Positions 24,773-33,557 of a stretch of DNA of 64,000 bases are shown here, piece by piece. Under the pieces are notes generated by a model. It ran no database searches. It was not told where the DNA came from and worked only from the letters and a program-made list of their open reading frames with translations. The first letter of the stretch is position 1; the number at the start of each line of letters is the position of its first letter. The stretch spans positions 124,001-188,000 of the forward strand of contig NZ_CABUOL010000004.1 in NCBI RefSeq assembly GCF_902493215.1, given 5' to 3'. Source of the stretch: an uncultured Mediterranea sp. GTDB taxonomy: Bacteria; Bacteroidota; Bacteroidia; Bacteroidales; Bacteroidaceae. The translations under genes were made by a program, and so were the position numbers.

Positions 24773-26443
24773 TTACCACACAAAACGGTACTGGCGGGTG
24801 GTGACGTTGCCGCAACCGTCGGTGACACTCATCACCAGCACGTGGCTGCCCCCCTTCTTCACCCGACGCGGGTCGAGCCGGCACACCAGTTCTCCCTTCA
24901 CCGAGTTCGGCTTGCCGAAGAGGGCATACTTCCCGTCGATGGTGCCGCGATAGGAGGCAATGCCTGTCTGCGCGTCCTTCGCCTTGAAAACGATGCGACC
25001 CGAGCGTCCCCAGCCGGCCTGCCCCACAGGTGTCAACACGGGCGGAACGGTATCGATGGCGACGGTGTAGGTAGCCAGGTCGCGCACCTTCACCTCCATA
25101 TAACCGTCCACGTAGCGGCCGCCCATGTTGTACTTGCGGCCCTTGGCACTGATGCTGGCCACGTAGTACTTCGTGCTGTCGGCCAGCGGACGGCGGCGCA
25201 ATCCGATGCGAAGGTTGCATGCCTTGTACAGAGATATGTTACGGTCGTTCAGCTGATAGGTGAAAGCAATGTCACCGCTGTCGGCACGGACGGCATAGTT
25301 CAGGTAAGCATCCTCGTAGAGCACACCGCGGGGCAACACCAGTTCGAGGCCGGGTTCCTGCAGGTAGTTCACCTTGTCCCAACGGAAATGATACTTCTCA
25401 CGATGCTCCACCGCAGGGATGTCGCTCCGACGGCCCTGCACGGTGAAGCGCACCTTCGACTCGTTGCCCAGCGCGTCGCGCAGCGTATAGACAAAGCGGT
25501 AGGGCCGCTCCTCGTCGATGGTCACCAGTCCGCGGTTGCCGTTGGAGGCATGCAGCAGGCGGAGGCGGTTGCCGGGGTCGATGAACGACTTCATGTACTG
25601 CCCGTAGGTCCAGGAGTTGATGTAACGGTTCTCGTCGTAGGCAAAGCGGTTCACCACACTGCGGAAGACTTCCTGCCCGTCCACTTCGAGAATCACCGTA
25701 TGCACGCCGTAGCGGTTGTGCACCCCGTCCATGTAGTCGTAGGCACGGATGCCCGCCCCTATCTCACCCCAGGCCGTGATGCCCGCCGTCTGGTTCAGGG
25801 CAAAAGCCTGCCTTGTCGTCTTGCCGTTCACCACGCCCCGTCCGCGTTGCGGGAAGAGCATGATGCCCTGTGCCCTCGGCGCCGTGTGGTCCTTCACTTG
25901 CTCGGCAAAGAAAGGCAGCGGATCGACATACTCGTCCGTGGCCGTCTCGATGACGTCCAGATGCAGATGCGGACCGAACGAATAGCCCGTATTGCCACTA
26001 TAAGCGATGACCTGCCCACGGCGGACGGGGTATTCCCCCGCCTCGGGCACAATCTCCACCTCCCAACTCTCCTGCTCGTATTGCAGGTCTTCCACCCGCC
26101 GGGCCATGTCGCCCGCAAAAGCTTCCAGGTGGCGGTTGATGGTGGTATAACCGTTGTTATAGACCACGTCGAGCACGTAGCCCGAACCGTGCGTCACACG
26201 GATGCGCGAGATGTAGCCGTCGGCCAGCGCACGCACCGGCTTTCCCGTCACCCCTCCCGTCTTGAAGTCGAGCCCTCCGTGGAAGTGGTTGGCCCGCAGC
26301 TCGCCGAAGTTTCCGCTGAACGTAATGGGATGCGTGAAAGGATTGACAAAAGAAGCCGAATCGGCCGGCACTTCCACCTTCAGCGAAGCGGCTCCGCACA
26401 ACCATCCGACCCATATTAATAAGGATATATAATGTTTTACCAT
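24773..26443 (-). CDS. M23 family metallopeptidase, secreted
   Basis: A 556-residue LytM-type zinc peptidase. I chose MVKHYISLLIWVGWLCG at 26443, which gives a signal peptide. The longer open frame to 26578 runs across the promoter. The zinc ligands are visible in HFHGGLDF (about 53-60) and HLHLDV (about 162-167). The C-terminal 350 residues are beta-rich and lack a recognised catalytic site. They may be binding domains, ending in CGNVTTRQYRFVW. It probably cuts peptidoglycan cross-links. The gene has a duplicated promoter region upstream and is followed by the C69 peptidase. Confidence 0.9.
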   Translation of the reverse strand: MVKHYISLLIWVGWLCGAASLKVEVPADSASFVNPFTHPITFSGNFGELRANHFHGGLDFKTGGVTGKPVRALADGYISRIRVTHGSGYVLDVVYNNGYTTINRHLEAFAGDMARRVEDLQYEQESWEVEIVPEAGEYPVRRGQVIAYSGNTGYSFGPHLHLDVIETATDEYVDPLPFFAEQVKDHTAPRAQGIMLFPQRGRGVVNGKTTRQAFALNQTAGITAWGEIGAGIRAYDYMDGVHNRYGVHTVILEVDGQEVFRSVVNRFAYDENRYINSWTYGQYMKSFIDPGNRLRLLHASNGNRGLVTIDEERPYRFVYTLRDALGNESKVRFTVQGRRSDIPAVEHREKYHFRWDKVNYLQEPGLELVLPRGVLYEDAYLNYAVRADSGDIAFTYQLNDRNISLYKACNLRIGLRRRPLADSTKYYVASISAKGRKYNMGGRYVDGYMEVKVRDLATYTVAIDTVPPVLTPVGQAGWGRSGRIVFKAKDAQTGIASYRGTIDGKYALFGKPNSVKGELVCRLDPRRVKKGGSHVLVMSVTDGCGNVTTRQYRFVW

Positions 26444-26463
26444 CAGCAGCAATTTTAGGTTTA

Positions 26464-26494
26464 CAAAGATAGTGCAAACCGAGAGAAGTACAAA
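26464..26494 (-). promoter_or_regulatory. Promoter of the M23 peptidase (conserved module, copy A)
   Basis: On the minus strand TTTG (26494-26491), 19 nt, TATCTTTG (26471-26464). The block between and upstream (TACTTCTCTCGGTTTGCAC) is nearly identical to that at 37473-37503 and 43083-43113. Transcription would begin near 26457, only about 14 nt before the ATG. Confidence 0.75.
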
Positions 26495-26615
26495 AGGCGA
26501 AAACAACGTTTTCTGACTTTTTACTTCCGAGGTGCAGCCTATTTTATGAAAAGATAGTGCAAACCGAGGGAAGTACAAAAGGCGAAAACAACGTTTTCTG
26601 ACTTTTTACTTCCGA
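26465..26615. repeat. Direct duplication of a 66-bp promoter module
   Basis: Copies at 26465-26530 and 26550-26615 are 66 bp long and differ at one position (GAGAGAAG against GAGGGAAG). In the distal copy the -7 box has become TATCTTTT, so only the proximal copy looks fully active. Nineteen unrelated bases separate them. Confidence 0.9.
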
Positions 26616-26710
26616 TGCCTAGGGAACGGCAGCCTCCCTCCCCACTTTCGCCTGCCTTCCCCCGTAGAAAGCATTCCTTCAGTCAGCCGGAAATCTATAT
26701 CTTAGCCGCT

Positions 26711-26790
26711 CAGATGCACATCTTGCGTGCTCAGATGTATATCTCAGCAGCCAAGATGTATATCTGAGCACGCAAGATATAACATTCAGG
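26711..26790. repeat. 21-bp-period palindromic tandem array (array 4)
   Basis: Units at 26711, 26732, 26753 and 26774 are 21 bp apart. Each has a palindrome of the kind AGATGCACATCT or AGATGTATATCT followed by a GC-rich joint (TGCGTGCTC, CAGCAGCC, GAGCACGC). It lies between the divergent M23 peptidase and alanine dehydrogenase genes. In the remaining 26791-26960 I see no clear element. Confidence 0.7.
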
Positions 26791-26960
26791 CGGAGAAAGG
26801 ATAAACTTCCGACGGAGAAACCCCGTCCGAAAGCCGGAGGAAGAGCGACCATATACGTAAGAAAGGAAGCCGGAAATGCTGCAAAACATACGCCTAGAGG
26901 AAACACTTTGTCAGCTTTTTCACTATATTGCGACATGTTTAACCCCTAACACTTTACATT

Positions 26961-28067
26961 ATGGTTATTGGCGTACCGAAAGAAATCAAGAACAACGAGA
27001 ACCGTGTCGGCATGACGCCGGCCGGAGTAGCCGAACTCGTCAAGCGGGGACACACCGTGTACGTACAGCAAACGGCCGGCAACAACAGCGGATTTGCCGA
27101 CGAAGACTACGTGAACGTGGGCGCAAAACTGTTGCCCACCCTCGAAGAAGTCTATGCCGCCGCCGAGATGATTGTCAAGGTCAAGGAACCCATTACCCCC
27201 GAGTACAAACTCATCCGCCGCAACCAGGTGGTGTTCACCTACTTCCACTTCGCCGCCGACCGTGCCCTGACCGAAGCCATGATAGAAAGCGGAGCCATCT
27301 GCATCGCCTACGAAACCGTCGAGTTGCCCGACCGCTCGCTGCCCCTGCTCATCCCCATGAGCGAAGTGGCCGGCCGCATGTCCGTACAGGAAGGCGCCCG
27401 CTTCCTCGAGAAGCCTCAGGGAGGCAAGGGCAAGCTGCTGGGAGGCGTGCCGGGCGTTCGCCCAGCCCGTGTGCTGATACTGGGCGGAGGCATCGTGGGA
27501 TGCAACGCCGCACAGATGGCCGCCGGCATGGGCGCCGAAGTGATGATAACGGACATCAACCTGGCCCGCCTGCGCTACCTAAGCGAGGTATTGCCCAAGA
27601 ATGTGAAGACCCTCTACTCTTCGGCCCACAACATCCGCATGGAGCTGCCCACCGTCGACCTCGTCATCGGCTCCGTCCTCATCCCCGGCGACAAGACGCC
27701 ACACCTCATCACCCGCGACATGCTTCCGCTGATGAAGCCCGGCACGGTACTGGTGGACGTAGCCATCGACCAAGGCGGCTGCTTCGAGACGTCGCACCCC
27801 ACCACGCACAGCGAGCCGACGTATGTGGTGGACGGCATCGTGCACTACGCCGTGGCCAACATTCCCGGCGCCGTGCCCTTCACCTCGACCATGGCCCTGA
27901 CCAACGCTACCCTTCCCTACACCGTAGCCTTGGCCGACAAGGGTTGGCAGAAGGCCTGCAAGGACGACCCCGCCCTGGCGCTCGGCGTAAACGTGGCCGG
28001 CGGGAAAGTGGTCTACAAGGCTGTGGCCGATGTCTTCGGCCTGCCCTACGAAGAACTTGCACTGTAA
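26961..28067 (+). CDS. ald: Alanine dehydrogenase
   Basis: A 368-residue cytosolic NAD-dependent enzyme interconverting L-alanine and pyruvate plus ammonia. The N-terminus MVIGVPKEIKNNENRVGMTP is typical, with the substrate-binding Arg and Lys. The catalytic region has FTYFHFAADRALTEAM, and the Rossmann motif is GGGIVGCNAAQMAAGMG (about 174-190). DVAIDQGGCFETS near 270 is conserved in the family. The length is usual. The gene stands alone, divergent from the M23 peptidase, and ends in a nested inverted repeat. Confidence 0.95.
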   Translation: MVIGVPKEIKNNENRVGMTPAGVAELVKRGHTVYVQQTAGNNSGFADEDYVNVGAKLLPTLEEVYAAAEMIVKVKEPITPEYKLIRRNQVVFTYFHFAADRALTEAMIESGAICIAYETVELPDRSLPLLIPMSEVAGRMSVQEGARFLEKPQGGKGKLLGGVPGVRPARVLILGGGIVGCNAAQMAAGMGAEVMITDINLARLRYLSEVLPKNVKTLYSSAHNIRMELPTVDLVIGSVLIPGDKTPHLITRDMLPLMKPGTVLVDVAIDQGGCFETSHPTTHSEPTYVVDGIVHYAVANIPGAVPFTSTMALTNATLPYTVALADKGWQKACKDDPALALGVNVAGGKVVYKAVADVFGLPYEELAL

Positions 28068-28084
28068 GACCAATAGGCAAAAAA

Positions 28085-28162
28085 TCAGGCACGGACTTCA
28101 CGGATATGCGTGGAAACACTCGAACCAGCGTTTCCACCTTCCTCCGTAAAATCCGTGCCTGA
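28085..28162. terminator. Nested inverted repeat between convergent genes, possible terminator
   Basis: The outer arms TCAGGCACGGACTTCACGGA and TCCGTAAAATCCGTGCCTGA pair imperfectly. An inner pair, TGGAAACACT and AGCGTTTCCA, sits within. The element fills the gap between ald and the HdeD-like gene, which converge. No T-run follows on either side. Its nested style recalls the elements at 5268 and 11263. Confidence 0.55.
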
Positions 28163-28184
28163 AGTTTCTATATCGTCTTTCCGC

Positions 28185-28766
28185 TCAATTCAGGATTTCG
28201 GCATCTTCCGCCTGGTCCTTCAGGGCTTCCACATCCTGCGGTTGCGGACGATGGCGGGTGAACTTCATCCAGTTCACCAGTTCGGACAAGGCGTAGACAA
28301 GACACGTGGCACCGATAATGATAAAGGCCGTCGAACGTACCCCCGTGGGGTTGAACAGCGTGACGATGCCAGCTATCAGAATCAGCAACGGCACCACATA
28401 AAATCCGCCGGGCACCTTCATCCAGCTTCGTGCTGCCATGAGCGAAGCCATCTGCTGGACACCTCCCATCATCAGGATAAAGCCCAGCACAAAAGTCAGC
28501 AGGTCGGCAAAGAAACCGGGCATGATGACCAGCCAAAGGCCGAACAACAGACTGCCCACCCCTTCAACAGGGAAACGTCGGCGCAGTTCGGGTTTCTGCA
28601 CCAGATAACCGATCAGGCTGACGAGCGAAGGCACCAGAAAAACCACTCCGATGGTAATCACCAGATACTCACCGGCCTGTGCGGGAAACATGACCAGCAG
28701 CAGTCCGATAATCAAAGCGCAAATGATGCGCATCAATGAATAATTCAATCCTTTCATATCTTTCAT
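28185..28766 (-). CDS. HdeD-like membrane protein (DUF308)
   Basis: A 193-residue inner-membrane protein with about six hydrophobic segments: RIICALIIGLLLVMFP, YLVITIGVVFLVPSLVSLIG, SLLFGLWLVIMPGFF, LLTFVLGFILMMGGV, FYVVPLLILIAGIVTLF and AFIIIGATCLVYALSELV. The short acidic C-tail (QDVEALKDQAEDAEILN) is cytoplasmic by the positive-inside rule. It resembles the HdeD acid-resistance family, but that role is known only from enterobacteria. The start at 28766 was chosen because the frame upstream crosses the promoter. MKGLNYS at 28757 is an alternative. Confidence 0.85.
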   Translation of the reverse strand: MKDMKGLNYSLMRIICALIIGLLLVMFPAQAGEYLVITIGVVFLVPSLVSLIGYLVQKPELRRRFPVEGVGSLLFGLWLVIMPGFFADLLTFVLGFILMMGGVQQMASLMAARSWMKVPGGFYVVPLLILIAGIVTLFNPTGVRSTAFIIIGATCLVYALSELVNWMKFTRHRPQPQDVEALKDQAEDAEILN

Positions 28767-28816
28767 TAATAATATGTGTACAACATCCGGCAAGGACGAT
28801 TGGTTCGCCCTCCCTG

Positions 28817-28848
28817 CAAAGATATGCCTTTTGTGCCACACCTGCAAC
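28817..28848 (-). promoter_or_regulatory. Bacteroides-type promoter of the HdeD-like gene
   Basis: On the minus strand the -7 box TATCTTTG (28824-28817) lies 20 nt from GTTG (28848-28845). The start would be near 28811, about 45 nt before the ATG. Confidence 0.5.
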
Positions 28849-28898
28849 GAAAACTTGTTCAAATCCAATCCATAAATGCTTCACCTGTAATCGGAGGA

Positions 28899-28930
28899 AT
28901 TGTTTATTATTGAATAAATCCGTAACTTTG
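28899..28930 (+). promoter_or_regulatory. Bacteroides-type promoter of asparaginase
   Basis: ATTG (28899-28902), 20 nt, TAACTTTG (28923-28930). The start near 28936 gives a leader of about 28 nt to the ATG at 28964. It is divergent from the HdeD-like gene promoter. Confidence 0.55.
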
Positions 28931-28963
28931 CACTATCATTCACCCCAAACAACGGAATGCGAA

Positions 28964-30010
28964 ATGAAAACAGCAGATTGCCCTTCAGTATTATTGATTT
29001 ATACCGGTGGTACCATCGGTATGATTGAGAACCCCGAAACGGGAGCCTTGGAAAGCTTCAACTTTGACGAACTGCTCAAGCACGTGCCCGAACTGAAACG
29101 CTTCAACTGCCACATCTCCACCTACCAGTTCAACCCGCCCATCGACTCGTCGGACATGGAACCGGAACTCTGGGCCAAGATTGTAAAAATCATCAGCAGC
29201 CACTACAACGATTACGACGGCTTCGTCATCCTGCACGGCACCGACACCATGGCCTATACAGCCTGCGCCCTGAGCTTCATGCTCGAGAATCTGTCGAAAC
29301 CCGTCATCCTGACCGGCTCGCAACTGCCCATCGGCATGCTGCGCACCGACGGCAAGGAAAACCTCATCACTGCCATCGAGATAGCCTCTGCCCGTCGCCC
29401 CGACGGTACACCCATGGTGCCCGAAGTCTGCATCTTCTTCGAGAACGAGCTGATGCGCGGCAACCGTACGACCAAAATCAATGCAGAGAATTTCAACGCC
29501 TTCCGCTCGTTCAACTACCCGCCATTGGCCAAAGTCGGCATCCACATCCGTTACGAGGAACACCTCATCCGCCGCCCCGACCCGTCGCGGCCGATGAAGC
29601 CCCACTATCTGTTCGACACCAATGTGGTGGTGCTTACCCTCTTTCCAGGCATCCGCGAGAGCATCGTCAGCTCCGTGCTCCACGTGCCCGGCATCAAGGC
29701 TGTCGTACTCAAGACCTTCGGTTCGGGCAACGCTCCACAGAAAGAATGGCTCATCCGCCAGCTCAAGGAAGCGAACGACCGCGGCATTGTCATCGTGAAC
29801 ATCACCCAGTGCCAACGGGGTGTAGTCGAGATGCAACGCTACGGCACCGGCCTGCAACTGCTCCAGACGGGTGTCATCAGCGGTTACGACAGTACACCCG
29901 AATGTGCCGTCACCAAACTGATGTTCCTGCTGGGACACGGTCTGAACCAACAGGAAGTGCGCCGCCTCATGGATTCCAATCTGGCAGGCGAGATAACCAA
30001 AACATGCTGA
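28964..30010 (+). CDS. Asparaginase, type I
   Basis: A 348-residue L-asparaginase releasing ammonia and aspartate. Active-site blocks are IYTGGTIGM (near residue 13-21, first catalytic Thr) and HGTDTMAYT (near 92-100, Thr-Asp of the second triad). TGSQLPIG and the C-terminal VISGYDSTPECAVTK close the site. No signal peptide is visible from this start, which fits the cytosolic type I enzyme. The ATG at 28964 is preferred because the frame upstream overlaps the promoter. The transcript ends at the hairpin 30080-30108. Confidence 0.93.
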   Translation: MKTADCPSVLLIYTGGTIGMIENPETGALESFNFDELLKHVPELKRFNCHISTYQFNPPIDSSDMEPELWAKIVKIISSHYNDYDGFVILHGTDTMAYTACALSFMLENLSKPVILTGSQLPIGMLRTDGKENLITAIEIASARRPDGTPMVPEVCIFFENELMRGNRTTKINAENFNAFRSFNYPPLAKVGIHIRYEEHLIRRPDPSRPMKPHYLFDTNVVVLTLFPGIRESIVSSVLHVPGIKAVVLKTFGSGNAPQKEWLIRQLKEANDRGIVIVNITQCQRGVVEMQRYGTGLQLLQTGVISGYDSTPECAVTKLMFLLGHGLNQQEVRRLMDSNLAGEITKTC

Positions 30011-30039
30011 TGATATAGGAATATACTTGGAATATACAT

Positions 30040-30234
30040 AAAAAAAACGAGCTCGTTCTCACGAACCGCCCGTCCACAGAAGAAAAGCCCCAATGGCTTT
30101 TCTTTTTTAGTCAATCGTTATCCAAAAATCAATCTTTCTCTTTACACTAAATCTAATACACTAATGAAAAACACTTAAAAAATAGCCTATGAAAAAACTT
30201 TTATTGTTTTATGTCTTCTGCGGTTTCACAACCA
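30040..30234 (-). ncRNA. Candidate small RNA, about 195 nt, leftward
   Basis: A full-consensus leftward promoter (30240-30270) has no gene downstream: the next gene leftward, asparaginase, is on the other strand. About 190 nt later the minus strand has a short hairpin region (GTTCGTGAGAAC, then AACGAGCTCGTT) followed by eight T (30047-30040). The 5' part (CCGCAGAAGA, 30223-30214) can pair with the 3' part (TCTTCTGTGG, 30083-30074) over 10 bp, closing an AT-rich middle. This rod-like layout recalls 6S RNA, but I cannot assign a family. Confidence 0.45.
30080..30108 (+). terminator. Rho-independent terminator of asparaginase
   Basis: AGAAAAGCC and GGCTTTTCT pair across CCAAT and are followed by TTTTT. 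It acts on the rightward transcript and overlaps the candidate leftward small RNA. Confidence 0.85.
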
Positions 30235-30239
30235 CAATG

Positions 30240-30270
30240 CAAAGGTAGCGCTTTTTCAGCTACCTGCAAA
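30240..30270 (-). promoter_or_regulatory. Orphan Bacteroides-type promoter, leftward
   Basis: On the minus strand TTTG (30270-30267), exactly 19 nt, TACCTTTG (30247-30240). The hairpin AGGTAGC...GCTACCT (30243-30265) overlaps it. The rest of the gap, 30271-30513, shows no element I can name. Confidence 0.65.
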
Positions 30271-30513
30271 TTTTCGTCTTCAGAAAAGCTGTTATATAAC
30301 ATAATTTTCAAGAATGTCAGACATATTCACACAATCCGGCCTCCAAACTCCATTCCAACCACTGCCGAGGATAAAAAACAAGCCACCGAAATACATCTCC
30401 CGAGTATTCCGATGGCTGTCCCCTTTAAACACCTTTAAACAAAATGAAATTTATCGTTCCTGCCGATACATGGGTTCAGGCCCGTGACCGGCACATTGTC
30501 TCAACAAAACCGG

Positions 30514-31182
30514 TTATTTTCTGGCTTCTGCAATGTAGCCCAACGCTTCCTTGCATTTCTCGGTAACATAAGCCCAATCTTCGGCAGCTACCTTGTCTTT
30601 GGGGAAGAGCTTGGAACCCATACCTACACAGAACACACCAGCCTTGATCCAAGAAGTCAGATTTTCCTGAGTAGGCTCAACACCACCTGTCACCATCAAC
30701 TTGGACCACGGCATGGGAGCCAACAGGCCCTTCACCAATTTCGGTCCCAGCACATCGCCCGGGAAAATCTTACACAAGTCGCAACCGGCTTCCTGTGCAA
30801 AGCCAACTTCGGACACACTGCCGCAACCCGGCGTATAAGGCACCAGACGGCGGTTGCATACCTTGGCAATTTCGGGATTGTACAGCGGACCAACCACGAA
30901 GTTGGCACCCAGCTGAATATAAAGGGCAGCCGTTGCCGGATCGACAACCGAACCTACACCCATCGCCATTTCAGGGCATTCCTTGGCTGCATACTTCACA
31001 ACTTCAGCAAATACCTCGTGAGCGAAATCGCCACGGTTGGTAAACTCGAAAGCACGGACACCACCTTCGTAACAAGCCTTCACTACTTTCTTTGCCACTT
31101 CTGCGTCTTTATGGTAGAACACAGGCACCATGCCGGTAGAACCTATCTTGTCCAATACGGCTATCTTATCAAATTTTGCCAT
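30514..31182 (-). CDS. eda: KDPG/KHG aldolase
   Basis: A 222-residue class I aldolase splitting 2-keto-3-deoxy-6-phosphogluconate into pyruvate and glyceraldehyde 3-phosphate. The Schiff-base Lys lies in DLCKIFPGDVLGP, preceded by VPYTPGCGSVSE. The phosphate-binding end has VTGGVEPTQEN and GVFCVGMGSKLF. The N-terminus holds the catalytic Glu in RAFEFTNRGD. It is the last step of the hexuronate route, directly behind the kinase kdgK in a two-gene leftward operon with a 35-nt gap. Confidence 0.95.
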   Translation of the reverse strand: MAKFDKIAVLDKIGSTGMVPVFYHKDAEVAKKVVKACYEGGVRAFEFTNRGDFAHEVFAEVVKYAAKECPEMAMGVGSVVDPATAALYIQLGANFVVGPLYNPEIAKVCNRRLVPYTPGCGSVSEVGFAQEAGCDLCKIFPGDVLGPKLVKGLLAPMPWSKLMVTGGVEPTQENLTSWIKAGVFCVGMGSKLFPKDKVAAEDWAYVTEKCKEALGYIAEARK

Positions 31183-31217
31183 TGCTATACTGTCACATTA
31201 TTTATTGTCACTACTTA

Positions 31218-32243
31218 TTATCTCTGCACACGTCCACTGGCATCGCCACCGGCCAAAGCTTCCACTTCTTCGGCGGAAACAAGGTTGAAGTCACCGTTGA
31301 TGGTGTGCTTCAAGGCCGAAGCCGCTACGGCAAATTCCAATGCCTCGCCCTGAGTGGCCTTCGTAAGCAGGCCATGGATGATACCGCCCGAGAAGGAGTC
31401 GCCACCACCTACACGGTCCACAATGGGGTTGATGTCATAACGCTTGGATTCGTAGAATTCCTCGCCGTTATAAATCATAGCCTTCCAACCGTTGTGGCTT
31501 GCAGAGAAAGATTCACGCAAGGTAGAGATGACATACTTGAAACCGAATTCCTTGGCCATGGCCTTGAAGATGCCCTTGTAGCCTTCGGCATCGGTCTTGC
31601 CACCCTCAACATCGGCATCGGGCTTGAAGCCCAGACAAAGTTCGGCGTCTTCCTCGTTACCGATGCAGACGTCTACGTATTTCATCAGAGGTTTCATGAT
31701 GGACTGTGCCTTCTCCTTTGTCCAAAGTTTCTTGCGGAAATTCAGGTCAACAGAAACCGTCACACCATGACGCTTGGCAGCCTCACAAGCCAGACGGGTC
31801 AGTTCGGCAGCCTTGTCCGAGATGGCCGGCGTAATGCCCGACCAGTGGAACCAGTCGGCACCTTCCATGATGGCGTCAAAGTCGAAATCGGAAGGATCGG
31901 CTTCTGCGATGGCAGAATGGGCACGGTCGTAAATCACCTTGCTGGGACGCATGGAAGCACCTGTCTCCAGATAATAGATACCCACACGGTCGCCGCCGCG
32001 GGCAATGTAGTCGGTCTTCACTCCGTACTTGCGCAAAGCATTGACAGCCGACTGGCCGATCTCATGCTTCGGAAGTTTGGTTACGAAATAAGCGTCGTGT
32101 CCATAGTTGGCACAGCTCACAGCCACATTGGCCTCGCCGCCGCCATATACGACATCGAAAGAATCAGACTGTACAAAACGAGTATTGCCCGGAGTTGACA
32201 ATCTCAACATGATTTCACCAAGCGTTACGACTTTCTTTCCCAT
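31218..32243 (-). CDS. kdgK: 2-Keto-3-deoxygluconate kinase (PfkB family)
   Basis: A 341-residue ribokinase-family sugar kinase. The N-terminal glycine-rich pair is seen in YGGGEANVAVSCANYG. The C-terminal PfkB signature DRVGGGDSFSGGIIHGLL carries the catalytic Asp. The assignment to 2-keto-3-deoxygluconate rests on the neighbouring aldolase and altronate dehydratase, since PfkB proteins are hard to tell apart by sequence alone. It starts the leftward operon, divergent from the LacI-type regulator. Confidence 0.88.
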   Translation of the reverse strand: MGKKVVTLGEIMLRLSTPGNTRFVQSDSFDVVYGGGEANVAVSCANYGHDAYFVTKLPKHEIGQSAVNALRKYGVKTDYIARGGDRVGIYYLETGASMRPSKVIYDRAHSAIAEADPSDFDFDAIMEGADWFHWSGITPAISDKAAELTRLACEAAKRHGVTVSVDLNFRKKLWTKEKAQSIMKPLMKYVDVCIGNEEDAELCLGFKPDADVEGGKTDAEGYKGIFKAMAKEFGFKYVISTLRESFSASHNGWKAMIYNGEEFYESKRYDINPIVDRVGGGDSFSGGIIHGLLTKATQGEALEFAVAASALKHTINGDFNLVSAEEVEALAGGDASGRVQR

Positions 32244-32371
32244 ATTTTCAGTTCTATTAATGTATTAAACAACTATATTCTTTCAATTTATAAGTTTCAT
32301 GCCTACAGAAAAGCTAAGTACCTGATTTCATGCAGTTAAGCAGCAAAAAGCTTCACATACCCCACCTTTCG

Positions 32372-32465
32372 TGTGCGGGCACAAAGATACAACAATTTTT
32401 GGAATACAAAAAATTATCATATATTTGTGCTGTAAATATTAAGATTATTATTGTGTACGCACACA
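32372..32465. promoter_or_regulatory. Divergent promoters with two candidate operators
   Basis: Rightward: TTTG (32398-32401), 18 nt, TATATTTG (32420-32427) for the regulator gene. Leftward: TTTG (32410-32407), 17 nt, TATCTTTG (32389-32382) for kdgK. Two similar palindromes flank them: TGTGCGGGCACA (32372-32383) over the kdgK start, and TGTGTACGCACACA (32452-32465) in the regulator's leader. A LacI-type repressor binding both sites would control both operons and itself. Confidence 0.55.
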
Positions 32466-32477
32466 AAAAGGATACAG

Positions 32478-33533
32478 ATGAGCAGAATCAGAATTAAAGA
32501 CATTGCACAAATGGCCAATGTATCGGTAGGCACAGTGGACCGTGTATTGCACGGACGGAGCGGCGTATCCGAGGCCAGCCGCAAACGTGTGGAAGACATA
32601 CTGAAACAACTGGACTACCAGCCCAACATGTATGCCAGCGCACTGGCCACCAACAAACAGTACACGTATGCCTGCCTGCTGCCGCAGCACGAAGCGGGCG
32701 AATACTGGAGCGAAGTGGAAACAGGCATCCAGCAGGCCACCGTTGCCTACTCGGACTTCAACATACAGGTTCTCCTATCCTATTACGATCCCTACGATTA
32801 CCACTCGTTCGACCTGGCTTCGCAACAGATTGTCGAGATGAAGCCGGACGGAGTGCTCTTTGCACCCACTGCCCCGCAGTATACCCTGCCTTTCACCGAG
32901 GCACTGAACGAGCTGAATATACCTTATATATATATCGACTCGAATATTAAGGGACAGCCGGCCCTTTCGTTCTTCGGCCAGAACTCTCACCAAAGCGGTT
33001 TCTTCGCTGCCCGCATGCTGATGCTGCTGGCCGGAAAGGATGCACAGGAAATTGTCATCTTCCGAAAAATAAACGAAGGGGTCGTAGGCTCCAACCAGCA
33101 GGAACGGAGGGAAGTCGGTTTCCGCGAATACATGAAGCAGCATCATCCGAACTGCCGCATACGCGAACTCAACCTTCACGCCAAACGCGACGGTGAAGAC
33201 GCACAGATGCTGGACGACTTCTTCAAAGAACACCCTACCCTGCGCAACGGCATCACCTTCAACTCGAAAGCCTATATCATCGGGGAATATCTGCTTGCAA
33301 GGGGCATAACTGGCTTCAACCTCATGGGATACGACCTGCTGCAACGCAACGTAGAATGCCTGAAGAAAGGAAGCATCTTCTTCCTCATCGCCCAGCAACC
33401 CACCCTGCAGGGATTCAACGGCATCAAAACGCTGTGCGACCACCTGATTCTGAAGAAGGAGGTAAACCCGATTCATTTCATGCCCATCGACCTGCTGACC
33501 AAAGAGAACATCGAATTCTACTGCAACCAATAA
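32478..33533 (+). CDS. LacI-family transcriptional regulator of hexuronate genes
   Basis: A 351-residue regulator. The LacI helix-turn-helix is at 4-50 (IKDIAQMANVSVGTVDRVLH, then the hinge helix). A periplasmic-binding-protein-like sensor domain follows, with ITGFNLMGYDLLQRNVECLK near the C-terminus as in ligand-binding LacI proteins. I chose MSRIRIKDIA at 32478 because the upstream nine codons are not conserved in the family. It is followed by uxaA after 24 nt and is divergent from kdgK-eda. The effector is probably an intermediate such as KDG; this is inference. Confidence 0.9.
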   Translation: MSRIRIKDIAQMANVSVGTVDRVLHGRSGVSEASRKRVEDILKQLDYQPNMYASALATNKQYTYACLLPQHEAGEYWSEVETGIQQATVAYSDFNIQVLLSYYDPYDYHSFDLASQQIVEMKPDGVLFAPTAPQYTLPFTEALNELNIPYIYIDSNIKGQPALSFFGQNSHQSGFFAARMLMLLAGKDAQEIVIFRKINEGVVGSNQQERREVGFREYMKQHHPNCRIRELNLHAKRDGEDAQMLDDFFKEHPTLRNGITFNSKAYIIGEYLLARGITGFNLMGYDLLQRNVECLKKGSIFFLIAQQPTLQGFNGIKTLCDHLILKKEVNPIHFMPIDLLTKENIEFYCNQ

Positions 33534-33557
33534 GTCCTTACAACGCGAACGTCCATA

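Noticed and set aside
26711..26790. Binding sites of a regulator between divergent genes
   Set aside because: The even 21-bp spacing and drift match the other intergenic arrays rather than a discrete operator.
30189..30248. A 19-codon signal-peptide-like frame starting MKKLLLFYVF
   Set aside because: It ends after 19 codons, overlaps the orphan promoter and the candidate small RNA, and has no continuation; at best a gene remnant.
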